Below, piece after piece: positions 45,158-54,269 of a stretch of DNA of 64,000 nucleotides (position 1 is its first letter; each line of letters begins with the position of its first letter). Location: NCBI RefSeq assembly GCF_004348975.1, contig NZ_SMFP01000008.1, forward strand, positions 144,080 through 208,079. Reading direction: 5' to 3'. The position numbers were made by a program, and so were the translations under genes. Under the pieces are notes generated by a model. It was not told the origin of the DNA and searched no databases. It worked only from the letters and a program-made list of their open reading frames with translations. The DNA is from Antarcticimicrobium sediminis (GTDB lineage Bacteria > Pseudomonadota > Alphaproteobacteria > Rhodobacterales > Rhodobacteraceae).

Positions 45158-46034
45158 GCTCTTTCGCCAGCAGGTTGAACACCAGCCGGATTCGACGGTT
45201 GGTGCGCAACTCGCGGTGGCTGACCAGCCAGAATGGCACCGGGATCGGGGGAAACGCGGGCAGGATCGGGCGCGCATCGCGGATCAGGCTGGCCAGTTCC
45301 TGCGTCATTACCCCGATGGCCTCGCCGCGTCGGACCATCTCGAACAGCATCACGCCACTGGCGGACGAAAAGCGGATATTCTTGCGCGTGATGGCCAGCC
45401 CGCGCGTCTGCATTTCGCACAGGAATCGATCAACCGGTTCGTACCCGGCAAAGATTGCGCCACTCAGATCGCCCAGATCTGTCGGCTCGCCAAAGCGGTC
45501 GAGATAGGCCCCGGTGGCATAGCAGCGCGCCGCGTCGTCCTTGAGCTTGCGCGCGATCAGGTCGGGCTGGTCCGGTCGTACATGGCGAATGGCGATATCG
45601 GCCTCGCGCCGGCGCAGGTTCTGCACTTCGTTCGAGGCGACCACCTCGATCGTGATGCCGGGGGCCAGCCGCGCCAGCCGTGTCAGCGCCGGAGGCAGCA
45701 GAGAGGTGGCGACGACATCGCTCGCCGTGATCGTCACATGGCCTTCGATGGATTTGCTCTGGCCGGTGGCGATCAGCGAAAACTGTCCGGCGGCCTCGCC
45801 CATGCGGCGCACCTGTTCCAACAGATCCTGCCCGGCCGTGGTCAGTTGCAGCGCCCGCCCGGTCCGGTCGAACAGCTGCACGCCAAGCGTCTCTTCCAGC
45901 GCTGCGACCTGACGGCCCAGCGTCGGCTGGGTCATGCCCAACGCCCGCGCCGCAGCCGAGAGAGAGCCCTCTTCGGCGGTCACCAGAAAGGCGCGCGCCT
46001 GATTCCAGTCGAAACGGATGCTGCTCCAATGCAT
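45147..46034 (-). CDS. LysR-family transcriptional regulator
   Basis: A 295-residue regulator. The N-terminal winged helix is FDWNQARAFLVTAEEGSLSA, AARALGMTQPTLGRQVAALE, LFDRTGRALQLTTAGQDLL. The C-terminal effector domain (about 90-290) has VTITASDVVATSLLPPAL, READIAIRHVRPDQPDLIAR and GVMLFEMVRRGEAIGVMTQEL. Divergent from a SAM methyltransferase gene (93-bp gap containing the palindrome CGTATACG at 46042-46049 just before its own start), which is its likeliest target. Its 3' end overlaps the asparaginase end tail to tail. Confidence 0.9.
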   Translation of the reverse strand: MHWSSIRFDWNQARAFLVTAEEGSLSAAARALGMTQPTLGRQVAALEETLGVQLFDRTGRALQLTTAGQDLLEQVRRMGEAAGQFSLIATGQSKSIEGHVTITASDVVATSLLPPALTRLARLAPGITIEVVASNEVQNLRRREADIAIRHVRPDQPDLIARKLKDDAARCYATGAYLDRFGEPTDLGDLSGAIFAGYEPVDRFLCEMQTRGLAITRKNIRFSSASGVMLFEMVRRGEAIGVMTQELASLIRDARPILPAFPPIPVPFWLVSHRELRTNRRIRLVFNLLAKELSR

Positions 46035-46127
46035 GCAAAAACGTATACGACGGATGCGGTTTCGGGCAATTCAAAAAATGCCTCCTGTCCCTATGTGCCA
46101 AGGGTATATGAGTGACAGGATTTAACG

Positions 46128-46754
46128 ATGATTGCCCACGCCACCTTCTGGGACGGGATCGCGGCAAAATATGCCAAGCGACCCGTGCGCAACCCGACCG
46201 CCTATGCCGAAACCTTGAGCGCGACCATTGCCCTGCTGACACCGCGTGATCGGGTGCAGGAATTGGGCTGCGGCACCGGGACAACGGCGTTGCACCTCGC
46301 AGCGCATGTAAAGACCCTGACTGCCAGCGATATCTCGCCCGAGATGATCGCCATCGCCGAGGGTAAAAGACAGGCGGCGGGCATCGCCAACCTGTGCTTT
46401 GTCGCCGATGCTCTCGCGCCCCCCGCCCCAGAGGCGGTGCCCTTTGATGCGGTGCTGGCGTTCAACCTTTTGCATCTGATCGCGGATCTTGATGTGGCGC
46501 TGGAGGCGATTCACGCCCGGGTCAAACCGGGCGGGCTGTTCATTTCCAAGTCCGGCTGCATCGCCGAGATGAACTGGTTGTTCCGTCCGCTGATCCGGGT
46601 GATGCAGATGGTCGGTCGCGCGCCCTATATCAAGATCCTGTCGAAACAGGATCTTGAGGCCGCGATCACCCGCGCCGGGTTCGAACTGGAGCAGTCGCGC
46701 ACCTTTACCGGGGCGCCGGAATCGCTGTTCGTGGTGGCGCGCCGGCCCGGCTAA
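46128..46754 (+). CDS. Class I SAM-dependent methyltransferase
   Basis: A 208-residue protein with the standard SAM fold: motif I VQELGCGTGTTALHLAAHV, motif II region TASDISPEMIAIAEGKR, then FDAVLAFNLLHLIADLD and ARVKPGGLFISKSG. A hydrophobic-aromatic insert (NWLFRPLIRVMQMVGRAPYI) follows motif III and may bind a lipophilic substrate. The substrate is not predictable. Divergent from a LysR regulator. Its stop overlaps the serB stop region by four bases. Confidence 0.85.
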   Translation: MIAHATFWDGIAAKYAKRPVRNPTAYAETLSATIALLTPRDRVQELGCGTGTTALHLAAHVKTLTASDISPEMIAIAEGKRQAAGIANLCFVADALAPPAPEAVPFDAVLAFNLLHLIADLDVALEAIHARVKPGGLFISKSGCIAEMNWLFRPLIRVMQMVGRAPYIKILSKQDLEAAITRAGFELEQSRTFTGAPESLFVVARRPG

Positions 46755-47629
46755 CCCGCGACGAAATCACCCTGCGCATAGCCCTGAAGGTAAAGCAGCG
46801 CGGTCAGGTCGCCGAAATTCACCCGCACGTCGCATTGCGCCGCGACCGTGGGCTTGGCGTGCAGCGCCACGCCGGTTCCGGCCAGCCCCAGCATGCCCAG
46901 ATCATTGGCGCCATCGCCGACCGCGATCACATCTTCCTTGGCGATCTCCAGTCGCGCGGTGACCTGTTCCAGCGCCTCGACCTTGGCCGCGCGGCCCAGA
47001 ATCGGGCGTTGCACATCGCCGGTGAGCGCGCCGTTTTCCACCAGCAGCGTGTTGGCGCGATTCTCGTGAAAGCCGAGTTTCGCCGCCACCGCCCCGGTGA
47101 AGGCGGTGAACCCGCCTGAAACCAGCAACGCATAGGCCCCGTTCGCCCGCATCGTCGCCAGCAGCACCTGCCCGCCGGGCATCAAGGTGATCCGCTCTTT
47201 CAGCACTTGTTCGATCACCGCCTCGGGCAACCCTTTGAGCAGGCCAACCCGCTCGGTCAGGGCGCCCTCAAAATCCAGTTCGCCATTCATCGCCCGTGCG
47301 GTGATGTCCTTGACCCGGTCGCCGACCCCGGCCATGTCGGCCAGCTCGTCGATGCATTCCTGCTCGATCATGGTGCTGTCCATATCGGCGATCAGCATCT
47401 GTTTCCGGCGCCCTTGGGCGGGCTGGACCACCAGATCGATTCGCATCTTTTGCAGCTCGTCCCAGACCTCCCAGCGGTTGCCGGGGATCTCGGGCACGGT
47501 GAATTCTGCCGCCCGTCCGGGGGCCAGCCAGATCACATCGCCCCCACCCCATGCATTGCGCAGCGACGACAGGAGCGCCGGGTCGATCTCGGGCCCGGTC
47601 GGGGCGGTCAGCAGGGTGGCGATATACAT
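46751..47629 (-). CDS. serB: Phosphoserine phosphatase
   Basis: A 292-residue HAD hydrolase doing the last step of serine synthesis. The nucleophile motif is IADMDSTMIEQECIDELAD; then GLPEAVIEQVL, the Ser motif LVSGGFTAFTGAVAAKLGF and the Lys/Asp motif VIAVGDGANDLGMLGLAGTG. The N-terminal 75 residues are an ACT-like lead as in E. coli SerB. ATG at 47629 (MYIATLLTAPTGPEI) is preferred though the frame is open further. serC and serA lie 1.4 kb away on the other strand. Confidence 0.95.
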   Translation of the reverse strand: MYIATLLTAPTGPEIDPALLSSLRNAWGGGDVIWLAPGRAAEFTVPEIPGNRWEVWDELQKMRIDLVVQPAQGRRKQMLIADMDSTMIEQECIDELADMAGVGDRVKDITARAMNGELDFEGALTERVGLLKGLPEAVIEQVLKERITLMPGGQVLLATMRANGAYALLVSGGFTAFTGAVAAKLGFHENRANTLLVENGALTGDVQRPILGRAAKVEALEQVTARLEIAKEDVIAVGDGANDLGMLGLAGTGVALHAKPTVAAQCDVRVNFGDLTALLYLQGYAQGDFVAG

Positions 47630-47713
47630 GGGGCGGCTCCGGTCAGAGATGCAGATTCGCGCCGGTAATAGCGCCCACAATGGGCAAAGGGCCAGCCCTG
47701 CCTGCACGCGGGG

Positions 47714-48769
47714 TCACGGATCGCCGGTTTGCGACATCAGAACGGCGATGAAGCGGGCGCTGGGCAGTTCGGCCAGAATGATCATCACCATGGCCGTCAA
47801 CGGGATGGCCAGCAGCGCCCCCATCATCCCCCAAAGCCCGGACCAGATCGCCAGCGACAACAGCACGGTGAACGGGCTGAGGTTCACCGAATGGCCCAGG
47901 AATTTCGGTTCGATGTAATAGGCCACCACCATTTGCGGGACCATCAAGGCCACCAAGGTCAGCGCCGCGTGTCCGAACGAGGCATATTGCACCAAGCCCG
48001 TGGTCACCGGAAAGGCTACCGCGATGACCGACCCGATATAGGGGATGTAGTTCAACAGCGCGATTACGATGGCCCAGAAGACCGGAAAATCGATGCCAAG
48101 CAGCCACAGAACGCCCAGCGACACCAGCCCCAGAACCACGTTGACCAGCGTCTTTGCCGCCAGATAGCCGCCGATCTTTTCGTTGATCTGATGGACGACT
48201 TCCAGCGTGCGCTCGGCCTGTTCGCTTTGGTCTAAGGCGCGGCGCGTCTTTGCCGGAAATCCGTCCAGCTCAGCAATGATAAAGGCGGCGTAAAGCGCGG
48301 CGGCGACCACGATCGAGCCGGCATTGGTGATCGTGCTCAGCACGGTGGGCATCAGCGTCGTGATGTCCACCAGATCGAGAAGCCCTTCGGACAGCCGCGC
48401 CCAGTTGGGTAGCTCATCAACCCCCAGAATATGGAGGAACTGCGTTTGCAGCACGTCGAAGTTCTGGGCATAGCGCGGGATCGCGGCCGAGATCGCGGTG
48501 GCGTTCGAGGTGACGAAGGCGGCCAGGATCAACACGCCAGTAACCATCCCGGCCAGCACGATCAGCCGCCGCCAGCGCCGCTGCAACCGACCAAGCACCG
48601 GCAGCCGCGCCATCGAGTCGGCAGCTGTGGTCAGGATATAGACCACGATGATCGCCACCAGCACCGGCAGCAGAATCGACTGCCCCGCCTTGAGCAGCCA
48701 GCCGATCATCAGCAGCAAGGCAACGGAACAGGTCACCGCCAGCAATCTGTTGAGGCCCCGTGTTTGCAT
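47714..48769 (-). CDS. AI-2E-family transporter (PerM/TqsA-like)
   Basis: A 351-residue inner-membrane protein with eight or so helices. N-terminal helices LLAVTCSVALLLMIGWLL, ILLPVLVAIIVVYILTTAA and LIVLAGMVTGVLILAAFV are followed by a soluble middle region and then the conserved C-terminal half: GIDFPVFWAIVIALLNYIPY, IGSVIAVAFPV, YYIEPKFLGHSVNLSPFTV and LSLAIWSGLWGMMGALLAIP. Family members export varied compounds; the AI-2 name comes from TqsA. ATG at 48769 has GGGGAA upstream. Divergent from serC. Confidence 0.88.
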   Translation of the reverse strand: MQTRGLNRLLAVTCSVALLLMIGWLLKAGQSILLPVLVAIIVVYILTTAADSMARLPVLGRLQRRWRRLIVLAGMVTGVLILAAFVTSNATAISAAIPRYAQNFDVLQTQFLHILGVDELPNWARLSEGLLDLVDITTLMPTVLSTITNAGSIVVAAALYAAFIIAELDGFPAKTRRALDQSEQAERTLEVVHQINEKIGGYLAAKTLVNVVLGLVSLGVLWLLGIDFPVFWAIVIALLNYIPYIGSVIAVAFPVTTGLVQYASFGHAALTLVALMVPQMVVAYYIEPKFLGHSVNLSPFTVLLSLAIWSGLWGMMGALLAIPLTAMVMIILAELPSARFIAVLMSQTGDP

Positions 48770-48971
48770 ATGCCGTTCCCCTGTTGCGCCCGGTTTCACA
48801 GCTGCCAGAAAATCAGTCCGGGGCGCTGGCGGCAATGGTGCTGTTGTTTCACCGGGCTTTTGCCAAAGGTTTCCGATAGGCGGCAGGAATGTCGTGTTTG
48901 TTTGCTCAAGTGGCGCTCTAGCGTCATTTTTGCGCTTGTGGAACCCAAGGCATCTGCTTAATCCGGCCAGT

Positions 48972-49019
48972 GGGACACCCCTCCCCAACGAGGGGCATTT
49001 ATCTGGAAGGGTAGCTTAA
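48972..49019 (+). ncRNA. serC leader RNA (serC motif candidate)
   Basis: The 48 bases before serC contain a hairpin CCCCTC (48978-48983) / GAGGGG (48990-48995) with loop CCCAAC, then CATTTATCT, and a GGAAGGG ribosome site (49005-49011) followed by TAGCTTAA and the ATG at 49020. This layout matches my memory of the serC RNA motif described in front of serC in alphaproteobacteria. It may control translation of serC-serA. No covariance search was run. Confidence 0.55.
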
Positions 49020-50165
49020 ATGGCTATGACCAAACCGGCATCGCGGCCGACGAATCCGCGTTTTTCTTCTGGCCCCTGCGCCAAGATCCCCCATTTTTCC
49101 CTTGATATGCTTGCTGACGCCGCACTCGGTCGGTCGCACCGTGCCGCTGTCGGCAAGGACAAGCTGAAGGCGGCCATCGAGGGCACGCGCGAGATTCTCG
49201 GGATCCCCGCCGACTATAAAATCGGCATCGTGCCCGCCTCGGACACCGGCGCTGTCGAAATGGCGCTGTGGTCCATGCTGGGCGCCCGCAAGGCCGAGAT
49301 GCTGGCATGGGAAAGCTTTGGCTCTGGCTGGGTCACCGATGTGGTGAAACAGCTCAAGATCGACGCCGAGGTGAAAACCGCCGACTATGGCCAGATCGTT
49401 GATCTTGCGACGGTCGATTTCGACAATGACGTCGTCTTTACCTGGAACGGCACCACCTCGGGTGTGCGGGTTCCCAATGGCGATGCGATCCCGGCCAACC
49501 GCGCTGGCCTGACCATCTGCGACGCCACCTCTGCCGCTTTTGCCCAGGACCTGCCTTGGGATAAGCTGGATGTGACCACCTTCTCCTGGCAGAAGGTGAT
49601 GGGCGGCGAAGCGGCTCATGGTATGCTGATCCTGTCGCCGCGCGCGGTGGAACGGCTGGAAAGCTATACCCCCGCATGGCCGCTGCCCAAGATCTTTCGT
49701 CTGACCAAGGGCGGCAAGCTGATCGACGGCATCTTTACCGGTGCCACGATCAACACACCCTCCATGCTCGCGGTCGAGGATTATCTCGTCGCGCTGGACT
49801 GGGCCCGCAAGATCGGCGGCCTGCCCGAACTGATGAAGCGCGCGGATACCAACGCCAAGGTGCTGTGGGATTTCTGTGACCGCAACGACTGGATCGCCAA
49901 TCTGGCCGAAGATCCGGCAACGCGGTCGAACACCAGCGTTTGCCTGAAGTTCACCGATGATCGGATCACCGATCCGGCGGGTTTTGCCAAGGCGGTTGCC
50001 AAAAAGCTGGAAACCTATGACGCGGCCTATGACGTCGGCGCCTATCGTGACGCCCCGGCAGGTCTGCGCATCTGGTGTGGTGCGACGATCGAGTCGGCGG
50101 ATGTCGAAAAGCTGACGCTCTGGCTCAAATGGGCCTTCCAGGAAGCGCTCGCCGCTCAGGCGTAA
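49020..50165 (+). CDS. serC: Phosphoserine aminotransferase
   Basis: A 381-residue fold-type I PLP enzyme converting 3-phosphohydroxypyruvate to phosphoserine, of the longer alphaproteobacterial SerC subgroup. Blocks are [16 protein letters not shown] at the start, [40 protein letters not shown] with the PLP-lysine (SWQK), and [31 protein letters not shown]. Immediately after a leader hairpin; serA follows after 88 bp. serB for the next step is 1.4 kb upstream on the other strand. Confidence 0.96.
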   Translation: MAMTKPASRPTNPRFSSGPCAKIPHFSLDMLADAALGRSHRAAVGKDKLKAAIEGTREILGIPADYKIGIVPASDTGAVEMALWSMLGARKAEMLAWESFGSGWVTDVVKQLKIDAEVKTADYGQIVDLATVDFDNDVVFTWNGTTSGVRVPNGDAIPANRAGLTICDATSAAFAQDLPWDKLDVTTFSWQKVMGGEAAHGMLILSPRAVERLESYTPAWPLPKIFRLTKGGKLIDGIFTGATINTPSMLAVEDYLVALDWARKIGGLPELMKRADTNAKVLWDFCDRNDWIANLAEDPATRSNTSVCLKFTDDRITDPAGFAKAVAKKLETYDAAYDVGAYRDAPAGLRIWCGATIESADVEKLTLWLKWAFQEALAAQA

Positions 50166-50253
50166 CCGCGCCCCCGCGTTTCCCAGATCCCAGCCGCCCC
50201 GGAACCGATCCGGGGTGCGCGTTCCCCATATTCATATGCAAAGGACCAGACAG

Positions 50254-51852
50254 ATGGCCCCCAAAGTTCTCATCTCCGACAAGCTTTCTCCCGCCGCTGT
50301 GCAGATCTTCAAAGATCGCGGCATCGAGGTGGATTTCCAGCCCGACCTGGGCAAGGACAAAGATAAACTGGCCGAAATCATCGGTCAGTATGACGGCCTT
50401 GCGATCCGCTCGGCGACCAAGGTGACTGAAAAGATCCTTGAGAACGCCACCAACCTCAAGGTGATCGGCCGGGCCGGGATCGGCACCGACAATGTCGACA
50501 AGGAAGCCGCGTCGAAAAAGGGCGTGATCGTGATGAACACGCCGTTCGGCAACATGATCACCACCGCCGAACATGCGATTGCGATGATGTTCGCCGTCGC
50601 CCGCCAGATCCCCGAAGCCAGCGCCTCCACCCAGGCCGGCAAATGGGAAAAGTCGAAATTCATGGGCTCCGAGCTGACCGGCAAGACGCTGGGCGTAATC
50701 GGGGCTGGCAATATCGGCGGGATCGTCTGCGACCGCGCCCGCGGGCTGAAGATGAAGGTCATCGCCTATGATCCCTTCCTCGGCGAGGAAAAGGCCGACA
50801 AGATGGGTGTCGAAAAGATCGAGGATCTGGACGAGCTGCTCAAACGCGCCGATTTCATCACCCTGCACGTGCCGCTGACCGACCAGACCCGCAACATTCT
50901 GGGCAAGGAAAACCTAGCCAAGACCAAGAAGGGCGTGCGCATCATCAACTGTGCCCGTGGCGGTCTGGTCGACGAAGAGGCGCTGGCCGAACTGCTGAAA
51001 TCGGGTCATGTCGCGGGTGCGGGTTTTGACGTGTTCTCCAAGGAACCGGCGACCGAGAACCCGCTGTTCGGTCTGCCCAACGTGGTCTGCACCCCGCACC
51101 TGGGCGCCGCCACCACCGAGGCACAGGAAAACGTCGCCCTGCAGGTGGCGGAACAAATGTCCGACTATCTGCTGACCGGGGCCGTGCAGAACGCGCTCAA
51201 CATGCCGTCGGTGACCGCCGAAGAGGCCAAGGTGATGGGCCCCTGGATCAAGCTGGCCGGCCATCTCGGGGCCTTTATCGGCCAGATGACCGACGAGCCG
51301 ATCAAGGCGATCAACATCCTGTATGACGGTGTTGCCGCCGAGATGAACCTCGACGCGCTGAACTGCGCGACCGTGGCCGGCATCATGAAAAGCGTGAACC
51401 CCGAGGTGAACATGGTCAGCGCGCCGGTGATCGCCAAGGAACGCGGCATCAAGATCAGCACCACCAATCAGGATAAAACGGGCACTTTTGATGGCTATAT
51501 CAAGCTGACAATCGCGACCGAAACCCGCGAACGTTCGATTGCGGGCACCGTGTTCAGCGACGGCAAGCCGCGCTTTATCCAGATCAAGGGCATCAATATC
51601 GACGCCGAGATCGGCTCGCATATGATCTATACCACCAATGAGGACGTGCCGGGCATCATCGGCACCTTGGGCAAAACTCTGGGCGAGAGCGGCGTCAACA
51701 TCGCCAACTTCACCCTTGGCCGCAAACAGGCCGGCGGTGAGGCGATTGCGCTGCTTTACGTCGACGCAGAACTGCCCGACGCGGTGGCGGCCAAGCTCAA
51801 GGACACCGGTCTGTTCCGGCAGGTGCGCCCGCTGGCCTTCGACGTGGCCTGA
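50254..51852 (+). CDS. serA: D-3-phosphoglycerate dehydrogenase
   Basis: A 532-residue long-form PHGDH starting serine synthesis. Substrate/NAD domains show VIGRAGIGTDNVDKEAAS, TPFGNMITTAEHAIAMM, the dinucleotide fold TLGVIGAGNIGGIVCDRARG, INCARGGLVDEEALAELL and VCTPHLGAATTEAQENVA (active His). The intervening domain (about 315-450) and C-terminal ACT domain (about 455-532; VPGIIGTLGKTLGESGVNIA) identify the type with regulation by serine or substrate. ATG at 50254 follows AAAGGACC. A strong terminator follows. Confidence 0.97.
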   Translation: MAPKVLISDKLSPAAVQIFKDRGIEVDFQPDLGKDKDKLAEIIGQYDGLAIRSATKVTEKILENATNLKVIGRAGIGTDNVDKEAASKKGVIVMNTPFGNMITTAEHAIAMMFAVARQIPEASASTQAGKWEKSKFMGSELTGKTLGVIGAGNIGGIVCDRARGLKMKVIAYDPFLGEEKADKMGVEKIEDLDELLKRADFITLHVPLTDQTRNILGKENLAKTKKGVRIINCARGGLVDEEALAELLKSGHVAGAGFDVFSKEPATENPLFGLPNVVCTPHLGAATTEAQENVALQVAEQMSDYLLTGAVQNALNMPSVTAEEAKVMGPWIKLAGHLGAFIGQMTDEPIKAINILYDGVAAEMNLDALNCATVAGIMKSVNPEVNMVSAPVIAKERGIKISTTNQDKTGTFDGYIKLTIATETRERSIAGTVFSDGKPRFIQIKGINIDAEIGSHMIYTTNEDVPGIIGTLGKTLGESGVNIANFTLGRKQAGGEAIALLYVDAELPDAVAAKLKDTGLFRQVRPLAFDVA

Positions 51853-51875
51853 TCGCTACCCGTCTGCATTGATCC

Positions 51876-51903
51876 GGGCGTCGCATCACAAGGTGCGGCG
51901 CCC
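51876..51903 (+). terminator. Terminator of serC-serA
   Basis: GGGCGTCGCA (51876-51885) and TGCGGCGCCC (51894-51903) form a 10-bp stem with one T-G pair, followed by GTTTTCGTTTTT. Confidence 0.85.
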
Positions 51904-51943
51904 GTTTTCGTTTTTACACCGAGGCTCGTGCGGGCTTGGCGGC

Positions 51944-52333
51944 TCAGATCGCGCCGCCCGGTGTCGATTTCGCTGCACTGCGCCAGACCACAAGGGCAAA
52001 GAGCATCATTGAAAACAGCGTCAGCAGCGATCCAATCTGGGCCAGCGTCTCGCCTTTCCGGGTGAGCACCATTGCGATTCCCGGGATCATCAGCACAACG
52101 CCGGACACTGCCAATGCAAGGTGCAGCTTTGGCAACAGACCCGAGGCCGCCGCCGGCACCAGGTGGTAGTAAAACGCGAAAATCGCGAAGGTCACCCATC
52201 CCACCAGATTCAAATGTGCATGCGCCGGCGCCAGCGTGTGATCGTGCGTGGCCGCCATCTGAAGGCCCCAGACCATCCCGAGGATGACCCAAATCAGCGC
52301 CAGCAACATGAAATAGCGTGCAATTCCCTTCAT
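51944..52333 (-). CDS. Small His-rich four-helix membrane protein (heme-copper-oxidase-subunit-I-like)
   Basis: A 129-residue inner-membrane protein with about four helices: YFMLLALIWVILGMVWGLQM, LNLVGWVTFAIFAFYYHLVP, LHLALAVSGVVLMIPGIAMV and GSLLTLFSMMLFALVVW. Histidines lie at 30, 32, 38, 40, 57 and 71, in the pattern HDHxxxxxHAHLNLVGW...YYHLVP. This resembles a shortened helix bundle of oxidase subunit I or NorB/CcoN relatives, where such histidines bind heme. Heme binding is inference. Convergent with serA; divergent from the phosphatase gene. Confidence 0.7.
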   Translation of the reverse strand: MKGIARYFMLLALIWVILGMVWGLQMAATHDHTLAPAHAHLNLVGWVTFAIFAFYYHLVPAAASGLLPKLHLALAVSGVVLMIPGIAMVLTRKGETLAQIGSLLTLFSMMLFALVVWRSAAKSTPGGAI

Positions 52334-52580
52334 TGTTGTTCCTTCCCGTTGATCAGCCGTCTACCTGCGGCCCTGTGAATTTCGGATGATACCATATTGC
52401 GCCCGTCAATATGTGGTCGACGTCCTGCAGGCTGGCGTGGCCCCCGGATCGGCTGGCAGGATGGCGGCTACGAATTCCAACTCCGCAACCCCGTCATGGG
52501 CTGCGCGACAGGGTTGCGGCCCTTCGCCCCTTTTCCTCAGGGGGCGCATAGGGCATCAAGCGGGCGAAAGGACTCTCCCG

Positions 52581-53309
52581 ATGACCGATCCGATCTATGC
52601 CGTGGGCGATATCCACGGCCATCTCGACCAACTTGACCGCGCGCTCTCCCTCATCGAGGCCGATGGCGGGTCCGGTGCGCAGATCGTCTTTCTCGGCGAT
52701 CTGGTGGATCGCGGCCCTGATAGTCGCGGTGTGATCGAGCGTTTGATGCAGGGGCAGGCGGCGGGACGGTCGTGGCAGGTGCTGCGCGGCAATCACGACG
52801 ACATGTTCCGCCGGGTTCTGTCCGAAGGGGCGGTGCATAACGCGCGGATCAAATCCGGGCTGCTCTGGCCGCATCCGCGCATTGGCGGGCTGGCGACGCT
52901 GGCCTCCTATGGTGTCACGGTCGAGGAGGGGGCAGCTGCCGCTGATCTCTGCGCCGCCGCCCGGGCGGCTGTGCCGTCAGAGCATTTGGCCTTTCTCGAC
53001 GGGTTGCCGCGCCGGATCGAACGGGAGGAACTGCTTTTTGTCCATGCCGGCATCCGCCCCGGTGTCCCGCTCAAGGCGCAGGACGCCGAAGATCTGATCT
53101 GGATCCGCGATCCTTTTCTCACGGATCCGCGCCCGCATCCTTGGCTGGTGGTGCATGGCCATACCGCGCTGGAGCATCCGCAGCATTTCGGCAACCGCGT
53201 CGATCTGGATGGCGGTGGCGGCTATGGCCGCCCGGTGCATCCGGCGGTGTTCGAGGGGCGCGACTGCTGGCTGCTCACCGACACGGGGCGGGTGCCGCTG
53301 ACCCCCTAA
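52581..53309 (+). CDS. Metallophosphatase, serine/threonine protein phosphatase type (PPP-like)
   Basis: A 242-residue calcineurin-like phosphoesterase. The three PPP signature motifs are present: GDIHGHLDQL (GDxHG), VFLGDLVDRGPDSRG (GDxVDRG) and LRGNHDDMF (GNHD/E), with later metal-ligand histidines in LFVHAGIRPGVPL and VVHGHTALEHP. ATG at 52581 is chosen because motif 1 starts eight residues later and AAAGGA lies upstream. Likely cytoplasmic, removing phosphate from proteins or nucleotides (ApaH relatives). Its 3' end overlaps a convergent PLP enzyme gene by four bases. Confidence 0.9.
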   Translation: MTDPIYAVGDIHGHLDQLDRALSLIEADGGSGAQIVFLGDLVDRGPDSRGVIERLMQGQAAGRSWQVLRGNHDDMFRRVLSEGAVHNARIKSGLLWPHPRIGGLATLASYGVTVEEGAAAADLCAAARAAVPSEHLAFLDGLPRRIEREELLFVHAGIRPGVPLKAQDAEDLIWIRDPFLTDPRPHPWLVVHGHTALEHPQHFGNRVDLDGGGGYGRPVHPAVFEGRDCWLLTDTGRVPLTP

Positions 53310-54262
53310 GGCCAGAGGTCGGTCGATAGGTACTTCAACCCGCTGTCGCAGATGATCACGCCGATTACGCCGCCCTTTTCCGGCCCCGCCAGCAACTCCA
53401 GCGCGGCGGCCACGTTGGCACCGCCGGAGAACCCGCCAAAGATCCCCTCTTCACGGGCCAGCACGCGGGCGGTGTCCCGCGCGGCTTCTCCGCTGATGGC
53501 GAGATAGCCATCCACAGGCGCGCCGGACAGTTGCACAAGGCGCTCCATCCCGTAGCCACCGCCCTGAATCGGATGCCCCGGCTGGCGCAGCGTCTGCCCC
53601 GCCAGCACCGCCGCCCCCTCAGGCTCCAACAGATAGCCGCGCAGATCCGGGTTGCGTGCCTTTAGCGCCCGGATCGTGCCGCCATAGGTGCCACCCGAGC
53701 CGGCGAAATCGGCAAAGGCGGTCAGCGTGCCGTCCGAATCGGCCCAAAGCTCGGGCCCGGTGCCATCCTCATGCGCCGCCGCATTGCCCGGATGGCCGAA
53801 CTGATCGGCGCGAAAGGCCCCGCGCGCCTGCGTTATGCGCTGCGCCTCTGTCTCGACCTGCGCCAGATCAATGCCCGAAACCTCGCCCGGCACCGATCCG
53901 GGGGCCTGATCGACCAGCACCACCTCGGCCCCCAGCGCCGCCATCATCCGCGCGCGTTCGGGCGAATTGCCCCGGCTCATCACCGCAACGAAAGGATAGC
54001 CCTTGATCGCGCAGACGATGGCCAGCCCGGTGCCCATGTTGCCGCTGGTCAGTTCCACGACCACCTGCCCCGGCACCAGCGCACCGCTGGCTTCAGCGGC
54101 CTCGATGATGCCCATCGCCGCGCGGTCTTTCTTGGAAAAGCCGGGGTTGAGGTACTCCAGCTTGGCCAAGATGCGTCCCTCCAACCCGCGTGCCGCAACC
54201 ATCCGGTCAAGCCACACCGCCGGTGTATTCCCGATGGCCCCAAGGATCGACGTCAATGCCAT
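53306..54262 (-). CDS. PLP-dependent cysteine-synthase-family enzyme
   Basis: A 318-residue fold-type II PLP enzyme. The N-terminal SILGAIGNTPAVWLDRM, the lysine region LNPGFSKKDRAAMG, ELTSGNMGTGLAIVCA and the phosphate loop AGSGGTYGGTIRAL follow the CysK plan. Unlike CysK, the nucleotide around the Schiff-base Lys is SKKDR instead of SVKCR, and the substrate loop reads TSGNM instead of TSGNT, so O-acetylserine may not be the substrate. ATG at 54262 follows AAGGAAG, which is part of the dispersed motif (copy C). It lies downstream of tdh-kbl in the same direction, 66 bp after tdh. Confidence 0.83.
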   Translation of the reverse strand: MALTSILGAIGNTPAVWLDRMVAARGLEGRILAKLEYLNPGFSKKDRAAMGIIEAAEASGALVPGQVVVELTSGNMGTGLAIVCAIKGYPFVAVMSRGNSPERARMMAALGAEVVLVDQAPGSVPGEVSGIDLAQVETEAQRITQARGAFRADQFGHPGNAAAHEDGTGPELWADSDGTLTAFADFAGSGGTYGGTIRALKARNPDLRGYLLEPEGAAVLAGQTLRQPGHPIQGGGYGMERLVQLSGAPVDGYLAISGEAARDTARVLAREEGIFGGFSGGANVAAALELLAGPEKGGVIGVIICDSGLKYLSTDLWP

Positions 54263-54269
54263 GTCTCGG

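Noticed and set aside
46042-46049. CGTATACG palindrome before the LysR start as a LysR box
   Set aside because: It is only 8 bp, lies within 8 bases of the start codon, and does not show the T-N11-A layout, so it is too weak to list as a site.
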